Shown here piece after piece: positions 32,401-41,968 of a stretch of DNA of 64,000 nt. Location: contig NZ_JNZA01000018.1 in assembly GCF_000717345.1 (NCBI RefSeq), positions 1-64,000 on the forward strand, given 5' to 3'. Within the stretch, counting starts at the first letter, position 1; every line of letters starts with the position of its first letter. The stretch comes from Streptomyces lydicus. Its GTDB lineage: Bacteria; Actinomycetota; Actinomycetes; Streptomycetales; Streptomycetaceae. The translations under genes were made by a program, and so were the position numbers. The notes beneath the pieces are model-generated. The model searched no databases. It was not told where the DNA came from and was given only the letters and a program-made list of their open reading frames with translations.

Positions 32401-33131
32401 GACCGCAGCCTAGGGCCCGCCGGGGGAGGCACCTGCTGCCGTAGGGCCTCCGTGACCCCCTTCTCGCGCGGTCCCAGGAACTGCGGGTCCGGGCGCAGCA
32501 TCGCGTCCACCGCCGCCTTCCCGGCCGCGAAGAGCTCCCGGACGCCGCCGTACGCCCAGGTCGCGTCGTGCCGTTCGCCGGCCCCCACGCCGTAGGCGTC
32601 CACGCCCGCCGCCCCGCACAGGGCCAGCGCGCGCCGGATGTGGAAGCCCTGGCTGACCAGCACCGCTCGGTTCACCCCGAAGATCCGGTGCGCGCGGCTG
32701 CAGGAGTCCCAGGTGTCGAAGCCCGCGTAGTCACTGACGATCTTCCGCGCCGGGACCCCGTGCCGCAGCAGATAGGCCCGCATCGCGTCCGGTTCGTCGT
32801 AGTCGTGCCGGCTGTTGTCCCCGGTGACCAGCACCGCGCGGACCGTGCCCCGGTCGTACAGCGCGGCGGCGGTGTCGAGCCGGTGGGCGAGGTACGGGGA
32901 CGGCTCGCCGTTCCACAGGCCGGCGCCGAAGACGATGGCGACCGGTGCCGCGGGCGCGTCGGCGACGGTCCGCACCCGCGGGCCGGCGGTGGCGTTCATC
33001 CAGGTGGCCGGGGCCAGCCCGAGCACCGCCGCGGCCACCACCGCCTGGTAGACGCGGCGTTGCCCGCGCCGGGTCCGTGGCAGCCGTACGCGGGCCACCG
33101 CGCCCCGTATCCGCCGCAGCAGTCCTGGCAT
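32397..33131 (-). CDS. SanA/YdcF (ElyC)-family membrane-associated protein
   Basis: 244 residues. A basic N-terminus and one TM helix (about 27-45) precede a DUF218 domain: AIVFGAGLWNGEPSPYLAHRLDTAAALYDRG, LVTGDNSRHDYDEPDAMRAYL, FDTWDSCSRAHRIFGVNRAVLVSQGFHIRRAL. SanA relatives affect envelope integrity and vancomycin sensitivity in enterobacteria. The ATG 33131 follows GGCAGGGG. It is first gene of the operon with the PPOX gene, downstream of the palindrome 33145-33166. Confidence 0.88.
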   Translation of the reverse strand: MPGLLRRIRGAVARVRLPRTRRGQRRVYQAVVAAAVLGLAPATWMNATAGPRVRTVADAPAAPVAIVFGAGLWNGEPSPYLAHRLDTAAALYDRGTVRAVLVTGDNSRHDYDEPDAMRAYLLRHGVPARKIVSDYAGFDTWDSCSRAHRIFGVNRAVLVSQGFHIRRALALCGAAGVDAYGVGAGERHDATWAYGGVRELFAAGKAAVDAMLRPDPQFLGPREKGVTEALRQQVPPPAGPRLRS

Positions 33132-33144
33132 CCCCTGCCCCCGT

Positions 33145-33179
33145 ACGTGATCGCATCCGATCACGTCCGGTCGTGATCG
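33145..33179. promoter_or_regulatory. Palindromic operator plus half-site in divergent promoter
   Basis: A perfect 9-4-9 palindrome (ACGTGATCG at 33145-33153, CATC, CGATCACGT at 33158-33166) is followed by an extra half-site CGTGATCG at 33172-33179. The cluster lies 14 bp upstream of the SanA-like start and upstream of the divergent gamma-glutamylcyclotransferase gene. The regulator is unknown. Confidence 0.6.
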
Positions 33180-33280
33180 ATCCTGAAGCAAGCGACGCCG
33201 TCCGGCCGATGATGGTTGCAGGAGCACCTGGCATCGTGGCCGACGACGCCCGCACCCCCGAGAGCGAGGACCGCACCACC

Positions 33281-33805
33281 ATGACGCCCGAGTCCGAGCG
33301 GCTGCCGTTCTTCGTCTACGGAACGCTGTGCCCCGGCGGGACCAACCACGCCTGGGCCCTGCGCGGCCGCACCGCGCGCGAGGAACCCGCCCGGATCACC
33401 GGCGCGCTGCTCTACGACGGCCCCGGCTACCCGTACGCCGTCGCCGGACCCCCGGAAGCGGTCGTGCACGGCGCCCTCGTCCTGCCCCGCGAGGCCGACT
33501 ACGACGAGGTGCGCGCGACCCTCGACCGGCTGGAGGGCTACGCCCCCGGCGACCCGGCGAACCTCTACGAACGGGTGGCCACCGAGGCCGTCCGCACCGA
33601 CGGGAGCACCGAACCGGCCTGGGTCTACCTCGCGGCCGAGCCGCTCGCCGGCCGGCTGCGCAGCACCGGCACCCCCGTCGAGGGCGGCGCCTGGCGCGGC
33701 GCGGCCGCGGCCGGCGGGCACGCCCCGGCTAACCTGGACGACCCCTCCCGAACCGACGGTCCCTCCTGCCCGGAGGGCCCTTCCCGTACCGCAGAACAGG
33801 TGTGA
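33281..33805 (+). CDS. Gamma-glutamylcyclotransferase-like (AIG2/GGCT) protein
   Basis: 174 residues. The fold signature PFFVYGTLCPGG is followed by AVAGPPEAVVHGALV and the catalytic Glu region LDRLEGYAP, then NLYERVATEAVRT and AWVYL. The family releases 5-oxoproline from gamma-glutamyl amines. The last 40 residues are a disordered Gly/Ala/Ser tail. Start chosen at ATG 33281 because the family begins there; in-frame codons upstream (ATG 33209) would add a non-homologous extension. It lies 4 bp before the adenine deaminase gene. Confidence 0.82.
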   Translation: MTPESERLPFFVYGTLCPGGTNHAWALRGRTAREEPARITGALLYDGPGYPYAVAGPPEAVVHGALVLPREADYDEVRATLDRLEGYAPGDPANLYERVATEAVRTDGSTEPAWVYLAAEPLAGRLRSTGTPVEGGAWRGAAAAGGHAPANLDDPSRTDGPSCPEGPSRTAEQV

Positions 33806-33809
33806 CCCC

Positions 33810-34850
33810 GTGGCTCCCGCTTCCCCCTCCCCGTCCGAACGGCCCGCCCCCGGGCCGCTGCCCAAGGCCGAGCTGCATCTGCACATCGAAGGCACCCTGG
33901 AACCCGGACTGGCCTTCGCGCTGGCCGAGCGCAACGGCGTCACGCTCCCCTACGCCACCGAGGACGAGCTGCGCCGCGCCTACTCCTTCTCGGACCTCCA
34001 GTCGTTCCTGGACCTCTACTACGCGCTGATGGCCGTGCTGCGCACCGAGGACGACTTCGCCGACCTCGCCCACGCCTATCTGGCACGCGCCGAGGAGCAG
34101 GGCGTACGGCACGCCGAGATCTTCTTCGACCCGCAGGCGCACACCGCCCGCGGCGTCCCGGTCGGCACGGTCATCGGCGGGCTGGCCCGCGCGCTGGACA
34201 GCGCCGAGGAGACCTACGGCATCAGCACCCGCCTGATCATGTGCTTCCTGCGCGACGAGACCGCCGAGTCGGCCCTCGCGACCTTCGAGGCGGCCCGCCC
34301 GTACCTCGACCGGATCACCGCCGTCGGCCTGGACTCGGCCGAGGTCGGGCACCCGCCGTCGAAGTTCGAGGCGGTCTTCCGGCTCGCCAAGGAGGCCGGC
34401 CTCAAGTGCGTGGCGCACGCGGGGGAGGAGGGCCCGCCCGCGTACGTGTGGGAGGCCCTGGACGTGCTCGGCGTGGACCGGATCGACCACGGCGTGCGCT
34501 CCATGGAGGACGAGCGGCTGGTCGCCCGCCTCGCCGCCGAGCAGGTGCCGCTCACCGTCTGCCCGCTGTCCAACGTCCGGCTGCGGGTCATCGACGACCT
34601 CGCCGACCACCCGCTGCCCGCCATGCTGGAGGCCGGGCTGCTGGTGACCCTCAACTCCGACGACCCGGCCTACTTCGGCGGCTACGTGGACGACAACTTC
34701 ACCGCCGTGCGCGACGCCCTCGGCCTGGACCCGGCGACGCTGCGCACCCTGGCCCGCAACTCCTTCCGCGCCTCCTTCCTGGACGAGGCGGTGCGCGAGA
34801 AGTACCTCAAGGAGGTCGACGCGCACGAGGCGGGCGCTCACCGGGAGTAG
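33810..34850 (+). CDS. Adenine deaminase (AAH1/PA0148 type of the adenosine-deaminase superfamily)
   Basis: 346 residues from GTG 33810. Zinc-site motifs: [31 protein letters not shown] and [12 protein letters not shown]. The I-E-G-T-L-E-P start, the RIDHGVR stretch and [14 protein letters not shown] are those of yeast Aah1 and Pseudomonas PA0148, which deaminate free adenine; true adenosine deaminases have LDGSLRP and RIGHG instead. Much of the central chain ([35 protein letters not shown]) also follows Aah1. It converts adenine to hypoxanthine and ammonia in purine salvage. Likely cotranscribed with the preceding gene. Confidence 0.88.
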   Translation: MAPASPSPSERPAPGPLPKAELHLHIEGTLEPGLAFALAERNGVTLPYATEDELRRAYSFSDLQSFLDLYYALMAVLRTEDDFADLAHAYLARAEEQGVRHAEIFFDPQAHTARGVPVGTVIGGLARALDSAEETYGISTRLIMCFLRDETAESALATFEAARPYLDRITAVGLDSAEVGHPPSKFEAVFRLAKEAGLKCVAHAGEEGPPAYVWEALDVLGVDRIDHGVRSMEDERLVARLAAEQVPLTVCPLSNVRLRVIDDLADHPLPAMLEAGLLVTLNSDDPAYFGGYVDDNFTAVRDALGLDPATLRTLARNSFRASFLDEAVREKYLKEVDAHEAGAHRE

Positions 34851-34948
34851 CGGACGCACACCGATCGCGCAGGGCGCGGCAGCCGGACGGAACACAGAGT
34901 TCGCCGCGGGGAAACGGGCCCGCAACGCCCGGCTGCCACGCTCCCGTC

Positions 34949-35827
34949 ATGACGGCGCCGATACCGCACCCCTCCGCCCCGTCCTCCGCGCCCCTCGGCG
35001 CCGGGGACCTCGCCGCCGAGATCACCGCCCAGCTGAGCACCCGGCTCCGCACGGTCCGGCTGCACGGCTTCCACCGCCCCGGACCGGCCGCCCCCACCCT
35101 CGTCGCGGTGGCCCACGGCAGCCGCGATCCGCGCGCGCTGCCCACCGTCCGCGCGCTCCTCGACCGGGTCCGCGCGCTCCGCCCCGGCCTCCCGGTACGG
35201 CTCGGCCACCTCGAACTCAACCGTCCGCTGCTCGCCGACACCCTCGCGGAGCTGTCCGGCCGGGCCGTCCTCGTACCGCTGCTCTTCGGCCACGGCCACC
35301 ACGTCACCCACGACCTGCCCGCCGCGCTGGCCGCCGCCCCGCACCTCACCGGCCGGATCGCCGAGCCGCTCGGGCCGCACCCGCTGCTCGCCGAGGCGCT
35401 GCACGGCAGGCTGCTGGAGGCCGGTGCCACCGCCGGCCGCGACTGGACCGCCGTGGTCCTGGCCGCCGCCGGCTCCCGGGCCGCGCGCTCCGCCCGGGAC
35501 ACCGAGCGCACCGCCGCACTCCTCTCCGCCTGCCTCGGCGGCCTGCCCGTGGTCCCCGCCTACGCGTCCGCCGCCACCCCGTCCGTGCCCGACGCGGTCC
35601 GGGAACTGACCGCCCGCGGCCACGAACGGATCGCCGTCGCCGGCTGCTTCACCGCGCCCGGCCGCTTCGCCACCCAGTGCGCGCAGGCCGCCCCCGGGGC
35701 CGCCGCCGCGCCCCTGGGCGACCACCCCGCACTGGCCCGTCTGGTCCTGCACCGCTACGACCAGGCGCTCCTGACGCGTACCGGATCCGACCCCGAGAGC
35801 ACCAGGGCGGCTACCGTCGCTGTATGA
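34949..35827 (+). CDS. Sirohydrochlorin/cobalt chelatase-like protein (CbiX family)
   Basis: 292 residues with a tandem CbiX fold. The N-half has [27 protein letters not shown] and [18 protein letters not shown]; the C-half has [26 protein letters not shown] and [16 protein letters not shown]. The His of AHGSRD and HGHHVTHD are the metal-insertion ligands. It inserts ferrous iron or cobalt into sirohydrochlorin; siroheme would serve NirB encoded at 9662. The ATG 34949 is supported by family length. It overlaps the dGTPase start by 4 bp. Confidence 0.87.
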   Translation: MTAPIPHPSAPSSAPLGAGDLAAEITAQLSTRLRTVRLHGFHRPGPAAPTLVAVAHGSRDPRALPTVRALLDRVRALRPGLPVRLGHLELNRPLLADTLAELSGRAVLVPLLFGHGHHVTHDLPAALAAAPHLTGRIAEPLGPHPLLAEALHGRLLEAGATAGRDWTAVVLAAAGSRAARSARDTERTAALLSACLGGLPVVPAYASAATPSVPDAVRELTARGHERIAVAGCFTAPGRFATQCAQAAPGAAAAPLGDHPALARLVLHRYDQALLTRTGSDPESTRAATVAV

Positions 35828-37137
35828 CGGGCACCTCACCGACCATCCCCGGCTACACCCCGGCCGACACCGAGCGCTGGGTCCCCGAGCCCGACAAACG
35901 GCCCGGCCGCACCGCCTTCCAGCGCGACCGCGCCCGCGTGCTGCACTCCGCCGCGCTGCGCAGGCTGGCCGGCAAGACACAGGTCGTCACCCCCGGCGCG
36001 CACACCCACGCCTGGGACGCCACCCCGCGCACCCGGCTGACCCACTCCCTGGAGTGCGCCCAGGTCGGCCGCGAACTGGGCGCCGCGCTCGGCTGCGACC
36101 CGGACCTGGTCGAGACCGCCTGTCTGGCGCACGATCTCGGCCACCCGCCCTTCGGCCACAACGGCGAGCAGGCCCTCAACGAAGTCGCCGCGTCCTGCGG
36201 CGGCTTCGAGGGCAACGCCCAGTCGCTGCGGCTGCTGGCCCGTCTGGAGCCCAAGCGCTTCGTGTCCGCCCCGGGCGGCACCGTGCTCAGCGTCGGCCTG
36301 AACCTCTCCCGCGCCGCCCTCGACGCCGCCACCAAGTACCCCTGGCCGCGCGGCGGCCACCCCACCGACCCCGGCTCCCGGAAGTTCGGGGTCTACGAGG
36401 ACGACCTGCCGGTCTTCGGGTGGTTCCGGCAGGGCACGCCCGACGGGGCGCAGAGCTTCGAGGCCCAGGTCATGGACTGGTCCGACGACGTCGCGTACTC
36501 GGTGCACGACGTCGAGGACGGACTGCACGCCGGGCACCTCGACCCCAACGTCCTGCTCGCCGACCCCGAGCGCGCCGAGATCTTCGCGGTCGCCGCCGAG
36601 CGCTATGCGCCGGGCGCCGGCGACGCGGAGCTGGCCGCGGCGCTGGACCGCCTGCTGGAGCAGGAGTGGTGGCCGCACGGCTACGACGGCTCCGCCCTCG
36701 CCCAGGCCCGCCTCAAGGACGCCACCAGCCAGCTGATCGGCCGCTTCTGCCTGGCCGCCGAGGCCGCGACCCGCGTCCGGTGGGGGAGCGGCCGGCTCAC
36801 CCGCTACGGAGCGGAGCTGGTGGTTCCGGCCGAAACCCGGCTGGAATGCGCCGTTTTGAAAGCCGTCGCCGACCGCTACGTCATGCAGCGCCCCGACCAG
36901 GAAGCGCTCCGCGCCGACCAGCGCATCGTCATCGCCGAACTGGCCGAGGCACTGCTCGCCCGCGCCCCGGACGGCCTTGACCCACAGTTCCGTTCGCTGT
37001 TCGACGCGGCCCCCGACGACACCGCCCGGATGCGCGCCGTCATCGACCAGATCGCGGCCTTGACGGACCTCTCGGCACGCTCTCTGCACGCCCGCCTCAC
37101 CCGACGCCCTGGTAACGCAGAGGCCAACCCAGGGTGA
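35824..37137 (+). CDS. dgt: Deoxyguanosinetriphosphate triphosphohydrolase (dGTPase)
   Basis: 437 residues, HD-domain dNTPase. The metal motif is H...[20 protein letters not shown], then [19 protein letters not shown], then [17 protein letters not shown]. The allosteric/active-site region [17 protein letters not shown] is present. It removes tripolyphosphate from dGTP, tuning dNTP pools, which suits its place upstream of DNA primase. ATG 35824 overlaps the chelatase stop (35825-35827), and TACCGT (35812-35817) ends 6 nt before the ATG, so a second, leaderless transcript is possible. The 288-bp gap after it (37138-37425) holds short AACCGACC-type repeats and no gene. Confidence 0.95.
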   Translation: MTGTSPTIPGYTPADTERWVPEPDKRPGRTAFQRDRARVLHSAALRRLAGKTQVVTPGAHTHAWDATPRTRLTHSLECAQVGRELGAALGCDPDLVETACLAHDLGHPPFGHNGEQALNEVAASCGGFEGNAQSLRLLARLEPKRFVSAPGGTVLSVGLNLSRAALDAATKYPWPRGGHPTDPGSRKFGVYEDDLPVFGWFRQGTPDGAQSFEAQVMDWSDDVAYSVHDVEDGLHAGHLDPNVLLADPERAEIFAVAAERYAPGAGDAELAAALDRLLEQEWWPHGYDGSALAQARLKDATSQLIGRFCLAAEAATRVRWGSGRLTRYGAELVVPAETRLECAVLKAVADRYVMQRPDQEALRADQRIVIAELAEALLARAPDGLDPQFRSLFDAAPDDTARMRAVIDQIAALTDLSARSLHARLTRRPGNAEANPG

Positions 37138-37425
37138 CCCTAGGGGGGAAGCCCCTCTTCCCCCCTTACGCTCCGTGCGGGACGCTCGAAGCCGACCGTT
37201 TTCGAACGGGGGTCGCGGACAACCCCACCACCACCGAACACCTCTACGGGGGAAAGCGAACCGGGACCGCACCCGGGGACCGACCAGGGGGGAACCGACC
37301 AGCCGGACGAACCAGCCGGAACCGACCGGGGGAAGCACCAGCACACCGGAGACCGAACCGGGGCACATCGGGGGCGTTTACGGACGCGGACGCGGACGTA
37401 CGGCACCGCAACGAGGAGGAAGCAA

Positions 37426-38691
37426 GTGGTCGACGCACACCAGACGTTCGTCATCGTCGGGGGTGGCCTGGCCGGAGCCAAGGCGGCGGAGACGCTCCGC
37501 TCCGAAGGCTTCACCGGCCGGGTGATCCTCATCTGTGACGAGCGCGACCACCCCTACGAACGGCCCCCGCTCTCCAAGGGGTACCTGCTCGGCAAGGAAG
37601 AGCGCGACAGCGTCTTCGTCCATGAACCCGCCTGGTACGCCCAGGCCCACATCGAGCTCCACCTGGGCCAGCCCGCCGTCCATCTGGACCCCGACGCCAA
37701 AACCGTACGCCTCGGCGACGGCACCCTGATCGCCTACGACAAGCTGCTGCTGGCCACCGGCGCCGAACCGCGCCGCCTCGACATCCCCGGCACCGGCCTG
37801 GCCGGCGTCCACCACCTGCGGCGCCTCGCGCACGCCGAACGGCTGCGCGGCGTGCTGGCCTCCCTCGGCCGGGAGAACGGCCAGTTGGTCATCGCCGGCG
37901 CCGGCTGGATCGGCCTGGAGGTCGCCGCAGCCGCCCGCTCCTACGGCGCCGAGGTCACCGTCGTCGAGGCCGCCCCCACCCCGCTGCACGGCATCCTGGG
38001 CCCCGAACTCGGCGGCCTGTTCACCGACCTGCACCGCGAACACGGCGTCCGCTTCCACTTCGGCGCCCGCTTCACCGAAATCGTCGGCCAGGACGGCATG
38101 GTGCTCGCCGTGCGCACCGACGACGGCGAGGAACACCCCGCCCACGACGTGCTCGCCGCGATCGGCGCCGCGCCGCGCACCGCGCTCGCCGAACAGGCCG
38201 GCCTCGACCTCGTCGACCGCGCGGCCGGCGGCGGCATCGCGGTGGACGCCGCGCTGCGCACCTCCGACCCGTACATCTACGCCGCGGGCGACGTCGCCGC
38301 CGCCGACCACCCCCTCCTCGACACCCGCCTGCGCGTCGAACACTGGGCCAACGCCCTCAACGGCGGCCCCGCGGCCGCCCGCGCCATGCTCGGCCAGGAC
38401 GTCAGCTACGACCGCATCCCGTACTTCTTCTCCGACCAGTACGACGTCGGCATGGAGTACTCCGGCTACGCCCCGCCCGGCTCCTACGCACAGGTCGTCT
38501 GCCGCGGCGACGTCGCCAAGCGGGAGTTCATCGCCTTCTGGCTCGCCGCCGACGGCCGGCTGCTGGCGGGCATGAACGTCAACGTCTGGGACGTCGCCGA
38601 GAACATCCAGCAGCTCATCCGCGCCAACCACCCGCTGGACCCGATCAAGCTGGCCGATCCGGAGGTTCCGCTCACCGCGCTGCTCCCGTAG
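37426..38691 (+). CDS. Ferredoxin-reductase-like FAD/NAD(P) oxidoreductase
   Basis: 421 residues from GTG 37426 with GAGGAGGAAG upstream. FAD site FVIVGGGLAGAKAAETLR; NAD(P)H site LVIAGAGWIGLEVAAAAR; second FAD motif YIYAAGDVAAADH; a C-terminal reductase domain follows (PYFFSDQYDVGMEYSGYA). This is the BphA4/rubredoxin-reductase group that passes electrons from NAD(P)H to ferredoxin or rubredoxin for P450s and dioxygenases. No ferredoxin gene adjoins it. It may serve the P450 at 25269, but nothing in the sequence proves this. Confidence 0.93.
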   Translation: MVDAHQTFVIVGGGLAGAKAAETLRSEGFTGRVILICDERDHPYERPPLSKGYLLGKEERDSVFVHEPAWYAQAHIELHLGQPAVHLDPDAKTVRLGDGTLIAYDKLLLATGAEPRRLDIPGTGLAGVHHLRRLAHAERLRGVLASLGRENGQLVIAGAGWIGLEVAAAARSYGAEVTVVEAAPTPLHGILGPELGGLFTDLHREHGVRFHFGARFTEIVGQDGMVLAVRTDDGEEHPAHDVLAAIGAAPRTALAEQAGLDLVDRAAGGGIAVDAALRTSDPYIYAAGDVAAADHPLLDTRLRVEHWANALNGGPAAARAMLGQDVSYDRIPYFFSDQYDVGMEYSGYAPPGSYAQVVCRGDVAKREFIAFWLAADGRLLAGMNVNVWDVAENIQQLIRANHPLDPIKLADPEVPLTALLP

Positions 38692-38700
38692 CGTGCGCGT

Positions 38701-39699
38701 ATGACGCAGCGCACCGGCCCCGCCCACCCCGGTGGTGACGCCCCGGACCTCGTCACCTTCGACGACGTCCGGGACGCCGCCCGGCGGCTGGCGGGCGTGG
38801 CCCACCGCACCCCCGTGCTCCGCTCCCGCACCCTCGACGCGGCGGTCGGCGCCGAGGTGCACCTCAAGTGCGAGAACTTCCAGCGGGTCGGCGCCTTCAA
38901 GTTCCGCGGCGCCTACAACGCCCTCTCCCGGCTCTCACCGGAACAACTGGCCCGCGGCGTCGCCGCCTACTCCTCGGGCAACCACGCCCAGGCCGTCGCG
39001 CTGGCCGCGCGGGAGCTGGGCAGCCACGCCGTCATCGTCATGCCCGAGGACGCCCCGCGGTCCAAGACCGACGCGACCGCCGGCTACGGCGCCGAGATCG
39101 TCCGCTACGACCGCTACACCGCCGACCGCGCCGCCCTCGCCCAGCAGCTCGCCGAGGAACGCGGACTGGCCCTCATCCCGCCCTACGAGCATCCGCACAT
39201 CATCGCGGGACAGGGCACCGCCGCCCTGGAGCTGCTGGAGGAGACCGGCCGGCTCGACGCGCTGCTGGCCCCCATCGGGGGCGGCGGGCTGATGGCCGGC
39301 TCGGCCACCGCCGCCACCGCGCTGGCACCGGACATCCGCATGATCGGCGTCGAGCCCGAGGCCGGCGACGACACCCGCCGCTCGCTGGCCGCCGGCCACC
39401 CCGTCACCATCCCCGTCCCGCGCACCATCGCCGACGGGCAGGCCGTCGACACCCCCGGCGCCCTGACCTTCGCCATCAACCGGCGCCTGCTCGACTCCGT
39501 CGTCCTGGTCAGCGACGACGAGATCCGCGCCGCCATGCGGTTCGCCTTCGAACGGCTGAAGATCGTCACCGAACCCAGCGGCGCCAGCGCCCTCGCCGCC
39601 CTCCTGGCCGGCCGCGTCAGCCCCCTCCCGGCCCGCATCGGCGTGATCATCTCCGGCGGCAACATCGGCCCGGACCGCTTCACCGAACTCCTGGGGTGA
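38701..39699 (+). CDS. Threonine/serine ammonia-lyase (PLP fold type II)
   Basis: 332 residues. The PLP lysine is K67 in ENFQRVGAFKFRGAYN. SSGNHAQAVALAARELG binds phosphate and the SGGNIGPDRF stretch lies near the C-terminus; a Gly-rich GGGGLMAG loop precedes it. There is no C-terminal ACT domain, as in the catabolic or serine-racemase-like short forms, so the product is 2-oxobutyrate (or pyruvate) without isoleucine feedback. The start lies 9 bp after the preceding stop, and TAGCGT (38689-38694), including that stop codon, ends 6 nt before the ATG. Confidence 0.92.
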   Translation: MTQRTGPAHPGGDAPDLVTFDDVRDAARRLAGVAHRTPVLRSRTLDAAVGAEVHLKCENFQRVGAFKFRGAYNALSRLSPEQLARGVAAYSSGNHAQAVALAARELGSHAVIVMPEDAPRSKTDATAGYGAEIVRYDRYTADRAALAQQLAEERGLALIPPYEHPHIIAGQGTAALELLEETGRLDALLAPIGGGGLMAGSATAATALAPDIRMIGVEPEAGDDTRRSLAAGHPVTIPVPRTIADGQAVDTPGALTFAINRRLLDSVVLVSDDEIRAAMRFAFERLKIVTEPSGASALAALLAGRVSPLPARIGVIISGGNIGPDRFTELLG

Positions 39700-39757
39700 C
39701 CCCGGGCGACGGGGCCGCCACCGTGGGCGCCCGGACGGGAGTGTCCGACCCCGGCCG

Positions 39758-39763
39758 TAGAAT
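39758..39763 (+). promoter_or_regulatory. Consensus -10 TAGAAT of leaderless dnaG promoter
   Basis: TAGAAT lies 6 nt before GTG 39770, with no ribosome site, so transcription probably starts at the GTG. It is one of the two best matches to the Streptomyces housekeeping -10 (TAgRaT) that I noticed. Confidence 0.55.
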
Positions 39764-39769
39764 TCACGC

Positions 39770-41686
39770 GTGGCAGGCAGGATCAACGATGACGATGTGA
39801 AGGCGGTACGGGACGCGGTCCCGATCGACGCCGTCGTGTCCGAATACCTCCAGCTCCGCAATGCCGGTGGCGGCAACCTCAAGGGCCTGTGCCCCTTCCA
39901 CGACGAGAAGTCCCCGTCGTTCCACGTCAGCCCCGCCAAGGGCCTGTACCACTGCTTCGGCTGCCAGGAGGGCGGCGACACCGTCGACTTCGTCATGAAG
40001 ATCGACCACCTCTCCTTCGCCGAGACCATCGAGCGCCTCGCCTCCCAGGCCGGCATCACCCTGCGCTACGAGGAGGGCGGCTACAGCCCCGGCCGCCAGC
40101 AGGGCGAACGCACCCGCCTGGTGGAGGCCCACAAGGCCGCCGCCCAGTTCTACGCCGAGCAGCTCGACAGCCCCGAGGCCGAGATCGCCCGCGCGTTCCT
40201 CGCCGAGCGCGGCTTCGACCAGGCCGCCGCCCAGCACTTCGGCGTCGGCTACAGCCCGGCCGGCTGGGACCACCTCACCCGCTTTCTGCGCGGCCGCCGC
40301 TTCACCGACCAGGAGCTGGTCCTCTCCGGCCTCTCCCAGGAGGGCCGCCGCGGCCCCATCGACCGCTTCCGCGGCCGGCTGATGTGGCCGATCCGCGACA
40401 TCGCCGGCGAGGTCGTCGGCTTCGGCGCCCGCAAGCTCCGCGACGACGACAACGGCCCCAAGTACCTCAACACCCCCGAGACGCCCCTCTACCGCAAGTC
40501 GCAGGTCCTCTACGGCATCGACCTCGCCAAGAAGGAGATCGCCCGGACCAACCGCGCCGTGGTCGTCGAGGGCTACACCGATGTGATGGCCTGCCACCTG
40601 GCCGGCATCACCACCGCCATCGCCACCTGCGGTACGTCCTTCGGCGAGGGCCACATCAAGATCCTCCGGCGGCTGCTGATGGACAACTCCGGCTCCGAGG
40701 TCGTCTTCACCTTCGACGGCGACGCCGCAGGCCAGAAGGCCGCCCTGCGCGCCTTCGAGGACGACCAGAAGTTCGCCGCCGAGACCTCCATCGCCATCAC
40801 CCCGGGCGGCATGGACCCCTGCGACCTGCGGCTCGCCAAGGGCGACCAGGCCGTCGCCGACCTCGTCGAGTCCCGCACGCCGCTCTTCGAGTTCGCGCTG
40901 CGGCACGTCGTCTCCCGGCACAACCTGGACACCACCGTGGGCCGGGCCGCCGCGCTGGACGAGGCGGCCCCCATCGTCGCCCACATCAAGAACAGCTCCA
41001 TCCAGCACGAATCCGCCGTCCAGCTCGCCGGCATGCTCGGCATCCTGGACACCCAGTTCGTCGTCAAGCGCGTCGCCCAGCTCGCCCGCTGGGCCCGCGA
41101 ACGGGGCCGCGACGGCCGCCCCGACCAGAACCGCGGACCGCAGCGCCGCCCGGCCTCCGCGCCAGAGCAGGCCCGCCCCGCCCCCGGCCCGCGCGGCCCC
41201 GCGCTCAACCTCCGCAGCCCCGCCCACCGCGTCGAGCGCGAACTGCTCAAGCTCGCCCTTCAGCGCCCCGACCTGGTCTCCCCGGCCTTCGACGCGTACG
41301 GCGCCGACGAGTTCACCGCACCGCCCTACGCCGTGGTCCGCCAGTGCATCGAGGACGCCGGCGGCGCCACGGCCGGCGCCTCCGACGACGACTACGTCGC
41401 CCGGGTGCGCGAGGCCGCCCCCGACGACACCGTCCGCGCCATGGTCACCGAGCTCACCGTCGAACCGCTGCACACCCGCCGCGACCCCGACGAGGCGTAC
41501 GCCGGCGTCCAGTTGGTCACCGTCCGCCTCGCCGCCGTCAACCAGCGCGTCACGGAGATCCGCGGCACCCTCCAGCGCCTCGGCCCCCGCGCCGACCCCG
41601 AGCACCTCGCCGCCGTGCAGAACGAACTGTGGGTACTCCAGCAGTACGGCCAGTCCCTCCGCGAACGGGGCTACGCCGCGCTGTAG
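39770..41686 (+). CDS. dnaG: DNA primase DnaG
   Basis: 638 residues, full length. The CHC2-type zinc finger is CPFHDEKSPSFHVSPAKGLYHCFGC (about 41-65, split here by position: CPFH and CFGC). The catalytic core has VVEGYTDVMA and FTFDGDAAGQKAALRAFED (TOPRIM metal site). A Pro/Arg-rich hinge (about 445-475) is followed by the DnaB-binding domain. It synthesises RNA primers at the replication fork. Probably leaderless GTG start. It is followed by the principal-type sigma gene, the arrangement seen around hrdA in Streptomyces. Confidence 0.97.
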   Translation: MAGRINDDDVKAVRDAVPIDAVVSEYLQLRNAGGGNLKGLCPFHDEKSPSFHVSPAKGLYHCFGCQEGGDTVDFVMKIDHLSFAETIERLASQAGITLRYEEGGYSPGRQQGERTRLVEAHKAAAQFYAEQLDSPEAEIARAFLAERGFDQAAAQHFGVGYSPAGWDHLTRFLRGRRFTDQELVLSGLSQEGRRGPIDRFRGRLMWPIRDIAGEVVGFGARKLRDDDNGPKYLNTPETPLYRKSQVLYGIDLAKKEIARTNRAVVVEGYTDVMACHLAGITTAIATCGTSFGEGHIKILRRLLMDNSGSEVVFTFDGDAAGQKAALRAFEDDQKFAAETSIAITPGGMDPCDLRLAKGDQAVADLVESRTPLFEFALRHVVSRHNLDTTVGRAAALDEAAPIVAHIKNSSIQHESAVQLAGMLGILDTQFVVKRVAQLARWARERGRDGRPDQNRGPQRRPASAPEQARPAPGPRGPALNLRSPAHRVERELLKLALQRPDLVSPAFDAYGADEFTAPPYAVVRQCIEDAGGATAGASDDDYVARVREAAPDDTVRAMVTELTVEPLHTRRDPDEAYAGVQLVTVRLAAVNQRVTEIRGTLQRLGPRADPEHLAAVQNELWVLQQYGQSLRERGYAAL

Positions 41687-41968
41687 GGCTGCCGCTCGGA
41701 CCCGGCCCCGGGCCCCGGGAACACCCCGCGGTAGCCGTCCGGTCACGGACCGGACTCAAAAAGTGGTCGCACGCCCCTCGTGGCGGGAGTGTGTCGTACC
41801 CCACACTGAGGAGCGGTGCCTGAGTCATCGGAGCGCGGCGGGTCCGGTCGTACGCCCCCGGAAACCCCCGCGGAACCGCTCTCGATGTACGGGACGGACG
41901 GCGGCTCGGCCGCCACCGTACCCGGCCTTTCTGCCGCCTCAGCAGCGATCACCCTGGAGGTCGCCCCC

